A stretch of 64,000 nt of DNA from Aldehydirespirator sp965219165 (lineage in GTDB: Bacteria > Actinomycetota > Acidimicrobiia > Acidimicrobiales > Aldehydirespiratoraceae), in NCBI GenBank assembly GCA_965219165.1, contig CBDCMW010000002.1, positions 3,286,001 to 3,350,000 of the forward strand, in the 5' to 3' direction. Numbering within the stretch: the first letter of the stretch is position 1; each line of letters opens with the position of its first letter. Below are positions 8,207-16,860 of the stretch, in pieces. Position numbers and translations under genes: made by a program. The notes below the pieces were generated by a model. That model was given only the letters and a program-made list of their open reading frames with translations, made no database searches and had not been told where the DNA came from.

Positions 8207-8894
8207 TGAGCTGCGTGCCGGTTACGCATCGGCACCGGTGCTGCACGGCGTGCACCTAAGTCTGGGACCGACCGAGTGCGTGACCGTTCTGGGCCGCAAC
8301 GGGGTGGGCAAGACGACGCTCATACGGGCCATCAGTGGCGCCGTCGCCTGCACGGGCGGTTCGATCACCTTCGACGGCACCGACCTGGGACCGCTCAAGG
8401 CACACGAGCGGGCCCGGCTGGGGATCGCACACGTTCCCCAGGGTCGCGACATCTTCCCAAAGCTCTCGGTACTCGAGAACCTCAAGGTCGGCACGGCGGC
8501 GCGCCGGGACCGAAGCACCGACGGCGTCGACAAGATCCTGGAGGAGTTTCCGATGCTGGCGCAGCGACGGCGCGCTCGTGGCGACAACCTCTCGGGCGGC
8601 CAGCAGCAGATGCTGGCGCTGGCCAGGGCGCTGGTGACCGAGCCCCGCCTGCTGCTGTTGGACGAGCCTTCCGAGGGCATCCAGCCTTCAGTCCTCGATG
8701 ATATAGCTGGGGTCATCGGCAGGATCAACACCGAGCGAGGCATAGCCGTGCTCGCGGTGGAGCAGAACCTCGACTTCGCGGCACGCATCGCCCGGCGCGG
8801 CCTCATCATGGACAAGGGCGAGATCATCACCGAGGTAGACACGGCCGAACTGCGCCGCGACCGTGCTCTCCAAAGGAAATACATGGCCCTCTAG
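8193..8894 (+). CDS. Urea/amide-type ABC transporter ATPase (LivF/UrtE-like)
   Basis: Second nucleotide-binding subunit, 233 residues. Walker A is GRNGVGKTT, the Q-loop region reads VPQGRDIFPKLSVLENL, the signature is LSGGQQQMLALARAL and Walker B LLLLDEPSEGIQPS. The EGIQPS extension and VPQGRDIFP are typical of UrtE and relatives. ATG 8193 lies 14 bases inside the end of the upstream fusion gene and follows GGGGGAGG, so translation is coupled. It completes a binding protein, two permeases and two ATPases. No urease gene is visible, so the imported compound may instead feed the amidase at the window start. Confidence 0.88.
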   Translation: MLVLDELRAGYASAPVLHGVHLSLGPTECVTVLGRNGVGKTTLIRAISGAVACTGGSITFDGTDLGPLKAHERARLGIAHVPQGRDIFPKLSVLENLKVGTAARRDRSTDGVDKILEEFPMLAQRRRARGDNLSGGQQQMLALARALVTEPRLLLLDEPSEGIQPSVLDDIAGVIGRINTERGIAVLAVEQNLDFAARIARRGLIMDKGEIITEVDTAELRRDRALQRKYMAL

Positions 8895-8985
8895 ACCGAC
8901 CAGACCCGCCGCGGCGCGCAACGCCCCGAGGCCACCCCCAGACCGCCAACCCGACCGCAGACCTTGAGACACAGAGGAGCAGACA

Positions 8986-10623
8986 ATGACGATGTCAGCC
9001 GCCGAGGGACCGACCACGGTGCCGCTGCTGGACGAGACGATCCCGCAGAATCTGGCCCGCACCGTCGCCGAGCACGGTGAGCGCGACGCGCTGGTGTCCG
9101 TCGAGCAGGGTCTGCGCTACACGTACGCCGAGTTCTCCGAGGCGATCGACCGGGTGGCCCGGGGGCTCATGGCCATAGGCGTCGCCAAGGGCGACCGGGT
9201 CGGCATCTGGAGCCCCAACTACGCCGAGTGGGTGCTGGTGCAGTACGCCACGGCCCGTATCGGCGCGATCCTGGTCACGATCAATCCGGCCTACCGGTCC
9301 TCAGAGCTGGAATATGTGCTCAACCAGTCGCAGATCTCGGTGCTGGTGGCGGTGGAGGCCCTCCTGACCAGCGACTACCGGTCGATGATCGACGAGATCT
9401 GGGACCGGGTGCCGGCCGAGCGCGTGGTCTACATGCACACCGACGACTGGGACGCCCTGCTCGAGGCGGCCGAGGCGGTAACGCAAGGCCAGCTCGAGGA
9501 GCGCAGCGCCCAGCTCGGGCCCGCCGACGCCATCAACATCCAGTACACCAGCGGCACCACCGGCTTCCCCAAGGGCGCCACCCTCAGCCACCGCAACATC
9601 TTGAACAACGGCTTGTTCATCGGCGAGGCCTGCAAGTACACCGAGCTGGACCGGGTGTGCATCCCCGTCCCCTTCTACCACTGCTTCGGGATGGTGCTCG
9701 GCAACCTGGCCTGCACCACCCACGGCTCGGCCATGGTGATCCCCGCGGCGGGGTTCGACGCCGCGGCCACGCTGCGGACCGTCGCCGCCGAGCGTTGCAC
9801 CAGCCTCTACGGGGTGCCGACGATGTTCATCGCCGAGCTGGGCGATCCCGGACTGACTGGCTACGACCTGTCATCGCTTCGGACTGGGATCATGGCCGGC
9901 TCTCCGTGCCCCATCGAGGTGATGCGCCAGGTGGTGGACCAGATGAACATGCGCGAGGTCACTATCGCCTACGGCATGACCGAGACCTCTCCGGTGTCCA
10001 CGCAGACTTCGGCTAACGACCCGCTTGAGAAGCGGGTGACCACTGTGGGGAGGGTCCATCCCCATGTGGAGATCCGCATCGTCGACCCCGGCACCGGCGA
10101 GACCGTGCCCCGGGGCACCAGCGGCGAGTTCCTGACCCGGGGCTATTCGGTGATGCTGGGCTACTGGAACGATGAGGCCCGCACCGCCGAGGCCATCGAC
10201 GCCGACGGCTGGATGCACACCGGCGACCTCGCGGTAATGGACGACGAGGGCTACGTGAACATCGTCGGACGAATCAAGGACATGATCATCCGAGGCGGCG
10301 AGAACGTCTACCCCCGCGAGATCGAGGAATTCCTCTACACCCACCCCGACATCGTCGAGGTGCAAGTGATCGGCGTACCCGACGCCCGCTACGGAGAGGA
10401 GATCATGGCCTGGGTCCAGCTGCGCGACGGCGCCGAGACCACCGCAGAGGACGTCAAGAACTTCTGCCGGGGCACCGTCGCCCACTACAAGGTTCCCCGC
10501 TACGTCAAGTTCACCGACTCCTTCCCGATGACCATCACAGGCAAGATCCAGAAGTTCAAGATGCGCGAGCAGTCAATCGAAGAGCTCGGCCTCGACGAGG
10601 CCGCCCAGGTGCGGAGCGCCTAG
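8986..10623 (+). CDS. AMP-forming acyl-CoA synthetase
   Basis: Activates a carboxylic acid to its CoA thioester with ATP. The 545-residue chain has all ANL-family motifs: P-loop YTSGTTGFPKGATL, YGMTETSP, the hinge region with GWMHTGDLAVMDDEGY, and the C-terminal catalytic Lys in GKIQKFKMRE. GAGGAG at 8974-8979 supports ATG 8986; ATG 8992 is also possible. An acyl-CoA dehydrogenase follows 27 bp later, so the pair probably starts beta-oxidation of a medium-chain or branched acid. If linked to the amidase, the acid released from an amide would be activated here, but that is conjecture. Confidence 0.9.
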   Translation: MTMSAAEGPTTVPLLDETIPQNLARTVAEHGERDALVSVEQGLRYTYAEFSEAIDRVARGLMAIGVAKGDRVGIWSPNYAEWVLVQYATARIGAILVTINPAYRSSELEYVLNQSQISVLVAVEALLTSDYRSMIDEIWDRVPAERVVYMHTDDWDALLEAAEAVTQGQLEERSAQLGPADAINIQYTSGTTGFPKGATLSHRNILNNGLFIGEACKYTELDRVCIPVPFYHCFGMVLGNLACTTHGSAMVIPAAGFDAAATLRTVAAERCTSLYGVPTMFIAELGDPGLTGYDLSSLRTGIMAGSPCPIEVMRQVVDQMNMREVTIAYGMTETSPVSTQTSANDPLEKRVTTVGRVHPHVEIRIVDPGTGETVPRGTSGEFLTRGYSVMLGYWNDEARTAEAIDADGWMHTGDLAVMDDEGYVNIVGRIKDMIIRGGENVYPREIEEFLYTHPDIVEVQVIGVPDARYGEEIMAWVQLRDGAETTAEDVKNFCRGTVAHYKVPRYVKFTDSFPMTITGKIQKFKMREQSIEELGLDEAAQVRSA

Positions 10624-10627
10624 CGCC

Positions 10628-10654
10628 ATGAGCCTGACCAAAGAAGAACCATGA
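10628..10654 (+). other. Eight-codon leader ORF duplicating the next gene's start
   Basis: ATGAGCCTGACC at 10628 begins a mini-ORF, MSLTKEEP, whose TGA overlaps the true ATG at 10651 (ATGA). The 23 bases 10628-10650 nearly repeat the first 23 bases of the acyl-CoA dehydrogenase gene, so a small tandem duplication made it. It could couple translation of the dehydrogenase to the gene upstream. Confidence 0.5.
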
Positions 10655-11799
10655 GCCTGACCGAAGAACAGACCGTCTTCCGATCCGTCGTGCGCGACTT
10701 CGCGGCCGCCGAGATCGCCCCCCACGCCGAAGCCTGGGACCGAGACCACGTCTTCCCCACCGACACCGTGCACAGGATGGGCGACCTGGGGCTGTTCGGG
10801 CTGATATTCGGCGAGGAGTACGGGGGTGCCGACGCCGATTTCGCCACGCTGTGCCTCGCCATAGAGGAGATCGGCCGGGCCGATCAGTCCATGGGCATCA
10901 CGCTGGAAGCGGGCGTGTGCCTCGGAGCCAAACCAATCGCCGAGTTCGGTTCGGCAGATCAGAAGAGCGAGTATCTCCCCGATCTGGTTGCGGGCCGATC
11001 CCTGGCGGGCTTCGGCCTCACCGAGCCGGACGGCGGCTCCGACGCGGGCGCGACCAAGACACGGGCCCTTCTCGACTCCTCGGGTGCCGAGCCGCAGTGG
11101 GTTATTGACGGGGCCAAGACATTCATCACGAATTCCGGCACCGACATCACCAGTTTGGTGACGGTCACGGCACTCACCGACGAGGGCGTGTCGTCCATCA
11201 TCGTGCCGTCGGGCACTCCGGGGTTCCTTGTGGAGCCGCCGTACCGCAAGATGGGCTGGCACGCGTCCGACACCCACGGCCTGGTCTTCGACAGCTGCCG
11301 GGTGCCCCACTCGAACCTCCTCGGAAAGGCCGGTCAGGGCTTCCAGCAGTTCCTGGCCACCCTCGACGACGGACGGGTGGCCATCGCCGCGCTGGCGGTG
11401 GGGCTGATCCAGGCCTGCCTGGACGAGTGCACCGCCTACGCCAAGGTGCGCAGAGCCTTCGGCAAGAGCATCGGCAGCTACCAAGCGGTGGCGTTCAAGT
11501 GCGCCGACATGGCGGTGGCCGCCGAGACCGCCAGACAGATGACCTATACGGCCGCGGCGCTCAAGGACGCGGGCCGGCCGTTCAAGAAGGAGGCCGCCAT
11601 CGCCAAGCTCTACGCCACGGAAGCGGCGGTGGCGGCCACTAGGGAGGCGACGCAGATCTTCGGCGGCTACGGCTTCATCGACGAAACGCCGGTAGCCCGC
11701 TTCTACCGCGACGCCAAGATCCTCGAGATCGGAGAAGGCACCAGCGAGATCCAGCGACTGGTGATATCCCGCGAACTAGGCCTAACCGCCGCCGTCTGA
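10651..11799 (+). CDS. Acyl-CoA dehydrogenase
   Basis: FAD-dependent dehydrogenase of 382 residues that makes a 2-enoyl-CoA from an acyl-CoA. Recognisable are the N-terminal helical domain (FGLIFGEEYGGADADFATL), the beta-domain motif AGFGLTEPDGGSDAG, and the C-terminal FGGYGFIDE and EIGEGTSEIQRLVISREL. The Glu in GEGT is where the catalytic base of short/medium-chain enzymes lies. The start is preceded only by a weak AAGAAG and by the mini-ORF at 10628, so translation is probably coupled. Its partner is the acyl-CoA synthetase just upstream. Confidence 0.92.
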   Translation: MSLTEEQTVFRSVVRDFAAAEIAPHAEAWDRDHVFPTDTVHRMGDLGLFGLIFGEEYGGADADFATLCLAIEEIGRADQSMGITLEAGVCLGAKPIAEFGSADQKSEYLPDLVAGRSLAGFGLTEPDGGSDAGATKTRALLDSSGAEPQWVIDGAKTFITNSGTDITSLVTVTALTDEGVSSIIVPSGTPGFLVEPPYRKMGWHASDTHGLVFDSCRVPHSNLLGKAGQGFQQFLATLDDGRVAIAALAVGLIQACLDECTAYAKVRRAFGKSIGSYQAVAFKCADMAVAAETARQMTYTAAALKDAGRPFKKEAAIAKLYATEAAVAATREATQIFGGYGFIDETPVARFYRDAKILEIGEGTSEIQRLVISRELGLTAAV

Positions 11800-11865
11800 C
11801 GCTTGTTGTGAATCAAATGATATGAAATAGCAGTTAATGCTACCCAAGCTCGCTAGGGTGTGGGC

Positions 11866-11915
11866 GGGGCGGCTCCGGTGCCACGTGAGTGTGCTCTGCC
11901 AACCGGGGCCGCCCC
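11866..11915. terminator. Strong stem-loop between convergent genes
   Basis: GGGGCGGCTCCGGT (11866-11879) pairs with ACCGGGGCCGCCCC (11902-11915) with one G-U position in 14 and a 22-nt loop. It lies in the 234-bp gap between a plus-strand and a minus-strand gene and could stop transcription from both sides. The rest of 11800-12033 has no gene that I can see. Confidence 0.55.
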
Positions 11916-12033
11916 AGCTACCGGCTCCAGCATACACTTGCTCGCGCACGGTGCAACCCTTATGTGGGCATTGCTTTACTCTCATTACAAGTCAAGCAGC
12001 GACTCGCCACTCCCCCGGCCGGACACGCGCTGG

Positions 12034-12981
12034 TCAAGATCGTCGATATGGCAGGAGCAGGGCGTTCGGCGGGGTGCGCCGTTTGAAGAGTCCTGAGACC
12101 GCGACGATCGTCAGCAAGTAGGGCAGCGCGAACATGAGTTGAGGCACGAACGAGTAACCCGCCGCCTGCAGCGACACCTGCATGGCGTCGGCAGCGCCGA
12201 AAATCAGAGCTGCCCATAGCGCCCGCGCCGGGTTCCAAGCACCGAAGATCACAATCGCCAGGGCTATGAACCCCTTCCCTGAGATGATCGTGTCGCGGTA
12301 GGTGTGCGCGGCGGTCAACAGCAGGAACCCGCCCGCACATCCGGAGAACGCTCCGGAGGCGAGAACGCCCAGATAGCGCAGCCTCGTGACTGACATCCCC
12401 GCGGCGTCAGCCATCTTCGGACGGTCACCGACCGCCTGGAGGGCCAGCCCAAGTCGGGTGCGGTACAGCATGACCCACACACCCAAGACCAGCGCGAGGG
12501 TGAAGTAGGTGAGTGGCGACTGGGTGAACACAGAGCCCCCGAGTATGGGGATCTTGTGCAGCAGCGGGATCTCGATCGATCGGAAGCCCGACACGGTCAA
12601 GATGCCGGGCGAGCTGCCGTAGATCGCCCGGAACGTGTAGCTCGCAGCCGCCAGTGCGGCCGCATTGAACACCACGCCAACGACCACTTGGCTCGCTTGG
12701 ACCGTGACGTACATCCAGGCGAGGAAGAGATTGACGGCCAGGCCCACTCCCACGGACATCACGAGCGCGAATACGGGACTGCCGGTCTCGTTGGCGGCAA
12801 CGAACGCGGCGAGAGCGCCGACGAGCATCGTGCCCTCGATGCCGACGTTGAGCACTCCAGACACTTCGCCGATGGTCTCCCCCAGCGCGGCCATCAGCAC
12901 GGGCGCCGCGAGACGGATGGCACCCGCCAGCCAGGTGACCACGAACACTTCGGAGAGGAGCGTGTTGTCAAGTACGTCCAC
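12034..12981 (-). CDS. Nucleoside-type ABC permease (NupQ/YufQ-like)
   Basis: Second membrane subunit of a Bmp-family (CUT2-related, BPD_transp_2) importer, 315 residues with multiple hydrophobic helices. The conserved stretch GEVSGVLNVGIEGTMLVGAL near the N-terminus and YRTRLGLALQAVGDRP are typical of the nucleoside permease pair NupP/NupQ. The GTG start follows directly on the stop of the upstream permease gene. It is the last gene of the cyclo-ligase, bmpA, ATPase, permease, permease operon. The substrate is probably a purine nucleoside or base, given the deaminase encoded nearby. Confidence 0.87.
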   Translation of the reverse strand: MDVLDNTLLSEVFVVTWLAGAIRLAAPVLMAALGETIGEVSGVLNVGIEGTMLVGALAAFVAANETGSPVFALVMSVGVGLAVNLFLAWMYVTVQASQVVVGVVFNAAALAAASYTFRAIYGSSPGILTVSGFRSIEIPLLHKIPILGGSVFTQSPLTYFTLALVLGVWVMLYRTRLGLALQAVGDRPKMADAAGMSVTRLRYLGVLASGAFSGCAGGFLLLTAAHTYRDTIISGKGFIALAIVIFGAWNPARALWAALIFGAADAMQVSLQAAGYSFVPQLMFALPYLLTIVAVSGLFKRRTPPNALLLPYRRS

Positions 12982-14208
12982 TCACACCCCCGGTTCTGAC
13001 GTCGTCCTGGTTGGGGCCCGCGCCGGTTCAGCGGCCGAGTCAGCCGGTGTGGAGGGCGTGGCCGGCGGCCCGCCGGGGCCATCGTCGCGGGAACCGGCTG
13101 GGCCTCCCCCCAACACGGCCCGCAGGTTGACCCTGTAGTAGCGCAGCGGCCCGCTAGCGAGAATGGCTAGGACGATCAGGCCCTGGATGACTTGAGCCAT
13201 CGACGCGGGGATCCCCGACCGGCGTTGCATGACCTGAGCTCCAATAGACAGGCCACCCAGCAAGAAAGACGACACAGCCGTTCCGATCGGAGTCAACCCT
13301 CCAAGCAGAGCGGCAACGATGCCCTCGAATCCCGTGGTCGTGTCGAGGCCGTCGAGCAAGCGGTACTGGACGCCGAGCACCTGAGACCATCCCGCGAGGC
13401 CGGCGAGAGCACCGCCGAGCACAGCGGCCTGGATTGTTCGCTTGGCGATGTCTATCCCGCCGTAGTGAGCCGCCCTGGCGTTGTGGCCCATGGCACTCAG
13501 GTCGAACCCGAGCGCCGTCAGGTGGAACACGCCCGCGATAACGCCGACGAGGAGGACCGCGACGATCACGCCGAAGTGGAGATTGTTCGACGGGCCGAGG
13601 AGCAGCGGCAGGTGGGCGGACTCGTCGAATCGCTCGGTCTGTGGAAGCGCGCCCTTGGCGCGCATGGGCCCGCTCACAAGATAGTTCAGCAAGAACGCGG
13701 CAACGAAGTTCATCATGAGCGACAGCAGCACCTCGTTGCCGTCGTGACGGGCCTTGAGGTAGCCGACGATCCCGCTCCAGATGCCCGCGGTCACCGCGGC
13801 GGCAACCAGCGTCAGCGGGATCAGGACGGCGGTCGGCGCCCAATCCAGCGGTCGCCCGTCAGCGGCTGGGAGGGCAACGAGCGCCGCACCGGTAGCCCCC
13901 ATCAGCAGGCATCCCTGGAAGCCCAGGAAGAAGAAGCCGGCCCGCCAGGTGACGATCGTGCCCAGACCGATGAAGATCAGGGGTGCCGCCCGCACGAGTG
14001 TGTCGCCGAGCCCGCGGCTGGTGCCGAACCCCTCCCGGAACAGTGTCGAGTATCCATCGACTGGGGAGCTGTCGAAAGGGATGAACAGCAACCCTCCGAG
14101 CAGCAGGCCCGTGGCCATGGCGGCGAGCGCGATGGCGATTCCGAATCCCGGTCCACCGATGGGAACCAGACGGCGTTCGATCAGTGGCGGAGCACCGCGC
14201 TGACTCAT
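12982..14208 (-). CDS. Nucleoside-type ABC permease (NupP/YufP-like)
   Basis: First membrane subunit of the same importer, 408 residues. About ten hydrophobic segments are seen, with the family motif HDGNEVLLSLMMNFVAAFLL and the GFDLSAMGHNARAAHYGGID loop. The C-terminal 45 residues are a Pro/Ala/Thr-rich tail of no known role. ATG 14208 overlaps the stop of the ATPase gene (ATGA), and the next permease begins straight after its own stop, so all three are co-translated. Confidence 0.87.
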   Translation of the reverse strand: MSQRGAPPLIERRLVPIGGPGFGIAIALAAMATGLLLGGLLFIPFDSSPVDGYSTLFREGFGTSRGLGDTLVRAAPLIFIGLGTIVTWRAGFFFLGFQGCLLMGATGAALVALPAADGRPLDWAPTAVLIPLTLVAAAVTAGIWSGIVGYLKARHDGNEVLLSLMMNFVAAFLLNYLVSGPMRAKGALPQTERFDESAHLPLLLGPSNNLHFGVIVAVLLVGVIAGVFHLTALGFDLSAMGHNARAAHYGGIDIAKRTIQAAVLGGALAGLAGWSQVLGVQYRLLDGLDTTTGFEGIVAALLGGLTPIGTAVSSFLLGGLSIGAQVMQRRSGIPASMAQVIQGLIVLAILASGPLRYYRVNLRAVLGGGPAGSRDDGPGGPPATPSTPADSAAEPARAPTRTTSEPGV

Positions 14209-15719
14209 GACTCCACGCCAGCCATCAGGAGTCCGAGATCGTGGACATCAATGTCGCTATTGGGGACGACTGCGATCAGACGGCCGTCGAACATGACGCC
14301 GATGCGGTCCGAGAGCTCCAGCAACTCGTCGAGGTCGACCGATATCAGCAACACTGCGATCCCGGCGTCACGGCAGTCGAGGAGCGTCTGGCGCACTCGT
14401 ACGGTGGCTTTGACGTCGAGTCCCCTAGTCGGCTGCTCAACGACTAGCAACCGCGCGCCGCCCTCGAGTTCTCGGGCGAGGATCATCTTCTGGAGGTTGC
14501 CGCCCGACAGGTTGCCGGCTGGGAAGTCGGTCGAGGGCGTCAGCACCTCGAATCGGTCGATGAGATCCTCGGCCTTCTGGGATGCGTCCCGTCGCTGCAC
14601 AAACCCGTGTCTGCTGAACCGGCCGCATGACCCGAGGATGATGTTCTCCGTGATCGACAGCGCCTCGATGGATCCGACGCCTCGCCGGTCAGCAGGCACG
14701 TAGCGCACACCGGCGTGGCGTCGCATTGACACGGAATGACGGTCGATCGCCTCTCCGCCCAGTTGTATGTGGCCGCCGGTCTGCCTCCGGAGCCCGACAA
14801 TGACTTCGGCCAACTCGCTCTGCCCGTTGCCGTTGACGCCTGCGATGCCGAAGATCTCCCCTTGCCTGACCTCCAGGGACACGTCGGCGAGCCTGGCGAC
14901 GCCCGCGGCGTCGGTGAGGTCTACATGATCCACCCGCACGGCCGGGTGCTCCTCAGGCGGTGCGCTCCGCTCGCTGCGGAGTGCGTCCGGCAAGCTTTCT
15001 CCCACCATCAACTCCGCCAGCTCGCGGGCCGTCGTCGATGATGTCCGCTTCGTGGCGACGTTCCGGCCGGCCCGCATCACCGTGACGTTGTCCGTGTGCG
15101 TGAGCACTTCCTTGAGCTTGTGGGTGATGAGGACGATGCTCTCGCCGTGATCGCGCAGGCGGTTGACGACATCGAACAGGCCCGCAGACTCGACCGGCCC
15201 CAGCACCGAAGTCGGCTCGTCGAGGATCAGCAGTTGAGCCTCGCGGAACAGAAGCTTGAGAATCTCGACACGCTGCTGCTCACCGACCGAGAGGTCCGCC
15301 ACGCGGGAGTCCGGGTTGACTCCCAGCCCGTACTCGCTCGACAGCGCCCTCAGCTGCTCTCGGGCCCCGTCGCGGTCCAGCGCGCCGTACGGTCCCGCTC
15401 CAGGCCCTGACCTCACGCCGACAAGGACGTTGTCGAGGACGGTCATCCTCGGGATCAGCAGGAAGTCCTGATGGACCATTCCGATTCCGAGGGCGATCGC
15501 GTCGGAGGGTCTGCGAATCTCGACGGGTGCGCCGTCGACGCTGATCGTCCCGGCGTCGCGCTGCAAGAGACCGTAGAGGACATTCATGAGGGTGCTCTTG
15601 CCAGCCCCGTTCTCGCCGAGGAGGGCATGAACCTCCCCGGTCTCAACGGTGAAGTCGACGGAGTTGTTAGCGACGACGCCGGGAAAGGTCTTCGTGACGC
15701 CTCGGAGCTCCACCCTCAT
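14205..15719 (-). CDS. Nucleoside-type ABC importer ATPase with two ABC domains (NupO/YufO-like)
   Basis: Energy-coupling subunit of 504 residues with tandem ATPase domains. Domain 1 has Walker A GENGAGKST, signature LSVGEQQRVEILK and Walker B LLILDEPTSVL. Domain 2 has the degenerate P-loop GVNGNGQSE and LSGGNLQKMILAREL, as usual in this sugar/nucleoside class, so domain 1 probably does most of the hydrolysis. It begins with ATG 15719, 121 bp after the binding-protein gene and beyond a hairpin, and its stop overlaps the next permease start. Confidence 0.9.
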   Translation of the reverse strand: MRVELRGVTKTFPGVVANNSVDFTVETGEVHALLGENGAGKSTLMNVLYGLLQRDAGTISVDGAPVEIRRPSDAIALGIGMVHQDFLLIPRMTVLDNVLVGVRSGPGAGPYGALDRDGAREQLRALSSEYGLGVNPDSRVADLSVGEQQRVEILKLLFREAQLLILDEPTSVLGPVESAGLFDVVNRLRDHGESIVLITHKLKEVLTHTDNVTVMRAGRNVATKRTSSTTARELAELMVGESLPDALRSERSAPPEEHPAVRVDHVDLTDAAGVARLADVSLEVRQGEIFGIAGVNGNGQSELAEVIVGLRRQTGGHIQLGGEAIDRHSVSMRRHAGVRYVPADRRGVGSIEALSITENIILGSCGRFSRHGFVQRRDASQKAEDLIDRFEVLTPSTDFPAGNLSGGNLQKMILARELEGGARLLVVEQPTRGLDVKATVRVRQTLLDCRDAGIAVLLISVDLDELLELSDRIGVMFDGRLIAVVPNSDIDVHDLGLLMAGVES

Positions 15720-15786
15720 CGCGGTTGTTCACTCCCTCGCCTCATCCTCGCGGCACGGGAGTATTCGACCACAAGCGGGGAGCTAG

Positions 15787-15824
15787 GTACGGCAAGCCGT
15801 TGGAGGGCCGACGACTTGCCGTAC
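15787..15824 (-). terminator. Hairpin just after the bmpA-like gene
   Basis: GTACGGCAAG (15787-15796) is perfectly complementary to 15815-15824 with an 18-nt loop. It lies 17 nt beyond the stop of the binding-protein gene in transcript order and before the ATPase gene. The position matches the hairpins after the other two binding-protein genes, and a role in raising binding-protein mRNA is inferred. Confidence 0.55.
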
Positions 15825-15840
15825 TCGCTCGGCTCCGTGC

Positions 15841-16860
15841 TTAGTGGGTGGGGACGGAGATCGCGCCCGAGTTGACCTGCTCGAAGACGCTCTTGAACTG
15901 GCCCCAGACGTCGGAGGACACGAGGGCCTGGTTGTAGTCGTCGCCACCGAATGTGAAGGTCCACATGAACTCAGTCGAGGGAGCCCATTCCGTTCCTGCG
16001 GGGTAGTCCGCGCTGCCCACGTTCTGACCGAGGAACTGAACCATGTCCGCCAGCTCCATCCTGAAACTGGTGAGCATCAGGTCCGGGGCCGCCTGGGTCT
16101 GGTCCTGGTAGAACCCGATGACTTCCACGCCTTGCTCGGTGGCCCCTTCGATGGCCCCGAGGCCGGTCGTGTCCGCGATGTGGAGGATCACGTCGGCGCC
16201 CTGGCCGATCATCGCCGTCGCGGCCTCACGTCCGAGCTGTGGATCGTCGTAGCTCCCGGTCAGGACGTCCAATGCCTCCGCGCCGTCGACGGTCTCAGTC
16301 GCTCCGGCCTTGAAGGCGAGAAGCATCGTCCGCTGAGTCGGGTTGTCCCCACCGCCGACGATTCCGACCACGCCGGACTCCGACTGCAGCGCGGCCAGCG
16401 CACCGGCTGCGTAGGAGATGGCGTAGTACTGAGCGTCGACGAACGTGAGGTTGGACGACAGGGGAACATCCGGATCGGGTATGAACGTGGTTGCGAAGAA
16501 GTTCGTGTCGGGGTACTCGGGCGCCAACTCCGAGACCGTCGTACCGAACTCGAAGCCGTGCCCGATCACGAGGTCATAGCCGTCGAGCGCATAGCCCTCG
16601 ACCGTCGACGGTATGTCGGCCTGCGCCGCGTCCTCGGTGAACGCGGTGTCGAAGCCTTGACTCGTGAGGGCGTCGAGCCCTTCGTAGGCGCCCTGGTTCC
16701 AGCCGCCGTCATTGATGGACCCCGACATCACTAGGGCGATGCGGGCGGGGCCCGCATCCTCTGCACTTGGGGGCGCATCCGTGTCGCCTGAGCAGCCCGC
16801 AGTCAACAGCGCCAGCGCCAGCAGCACTCCGGTCAGGAGTTGCAGTCGTTTCTTGATCAT
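15841..16860 (-). CDS. BmpA-family nucleoside-binding lipoprotein
   Basis: Solute receptor of the Bmp family (PnrA/BmpA relatives, which bind purine nucleosides in other bacteria), 339 residues. The signal peptide ends in the lipobox LLTAGC (Cys about 23). Family features include IALVMSGSINDGGWNQGAYEG near the mature N-terminus, DLVIGHGFEFG and GIVGGGDNPTQ. Its ATG overlaps the stop of the cyclo-ligase-like gene (ATGA). The ATPase and two permeases follow. The neighbouring purine-type deaminase supports a nucleoside or purine ligand. Confidence 0.9.
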   Translation of the reverse strand: MIKKRLQLLTGVLLALALLTAGCSGDTDAPPSAEDAGPARIALVMSGSINDGGWNQGAYEGLDALTSQGFDTAFTEDAAQADIPSTVEGYALDGYDLVIGHGFEFGTTVSELAPEYPDTNFFATTFIPDPDVPLSSNLTFVDAQYYAISYAAGALAALQSESGVVGIVGGGDNPTQRTMLLAFKAGATETVDGAEALDVLTGSYDDPQLGREAATAMIGQGADVILHIADTTGLGAIEGATEQGVEVIGFYQDQTQAAPDLMLTSFRMELADMVQFLGQNVGSADYPAGTEWAPSTEFMWTFTFGGDDYNQALVSSDVWGQFKSVFEQVNSGAISVPTH

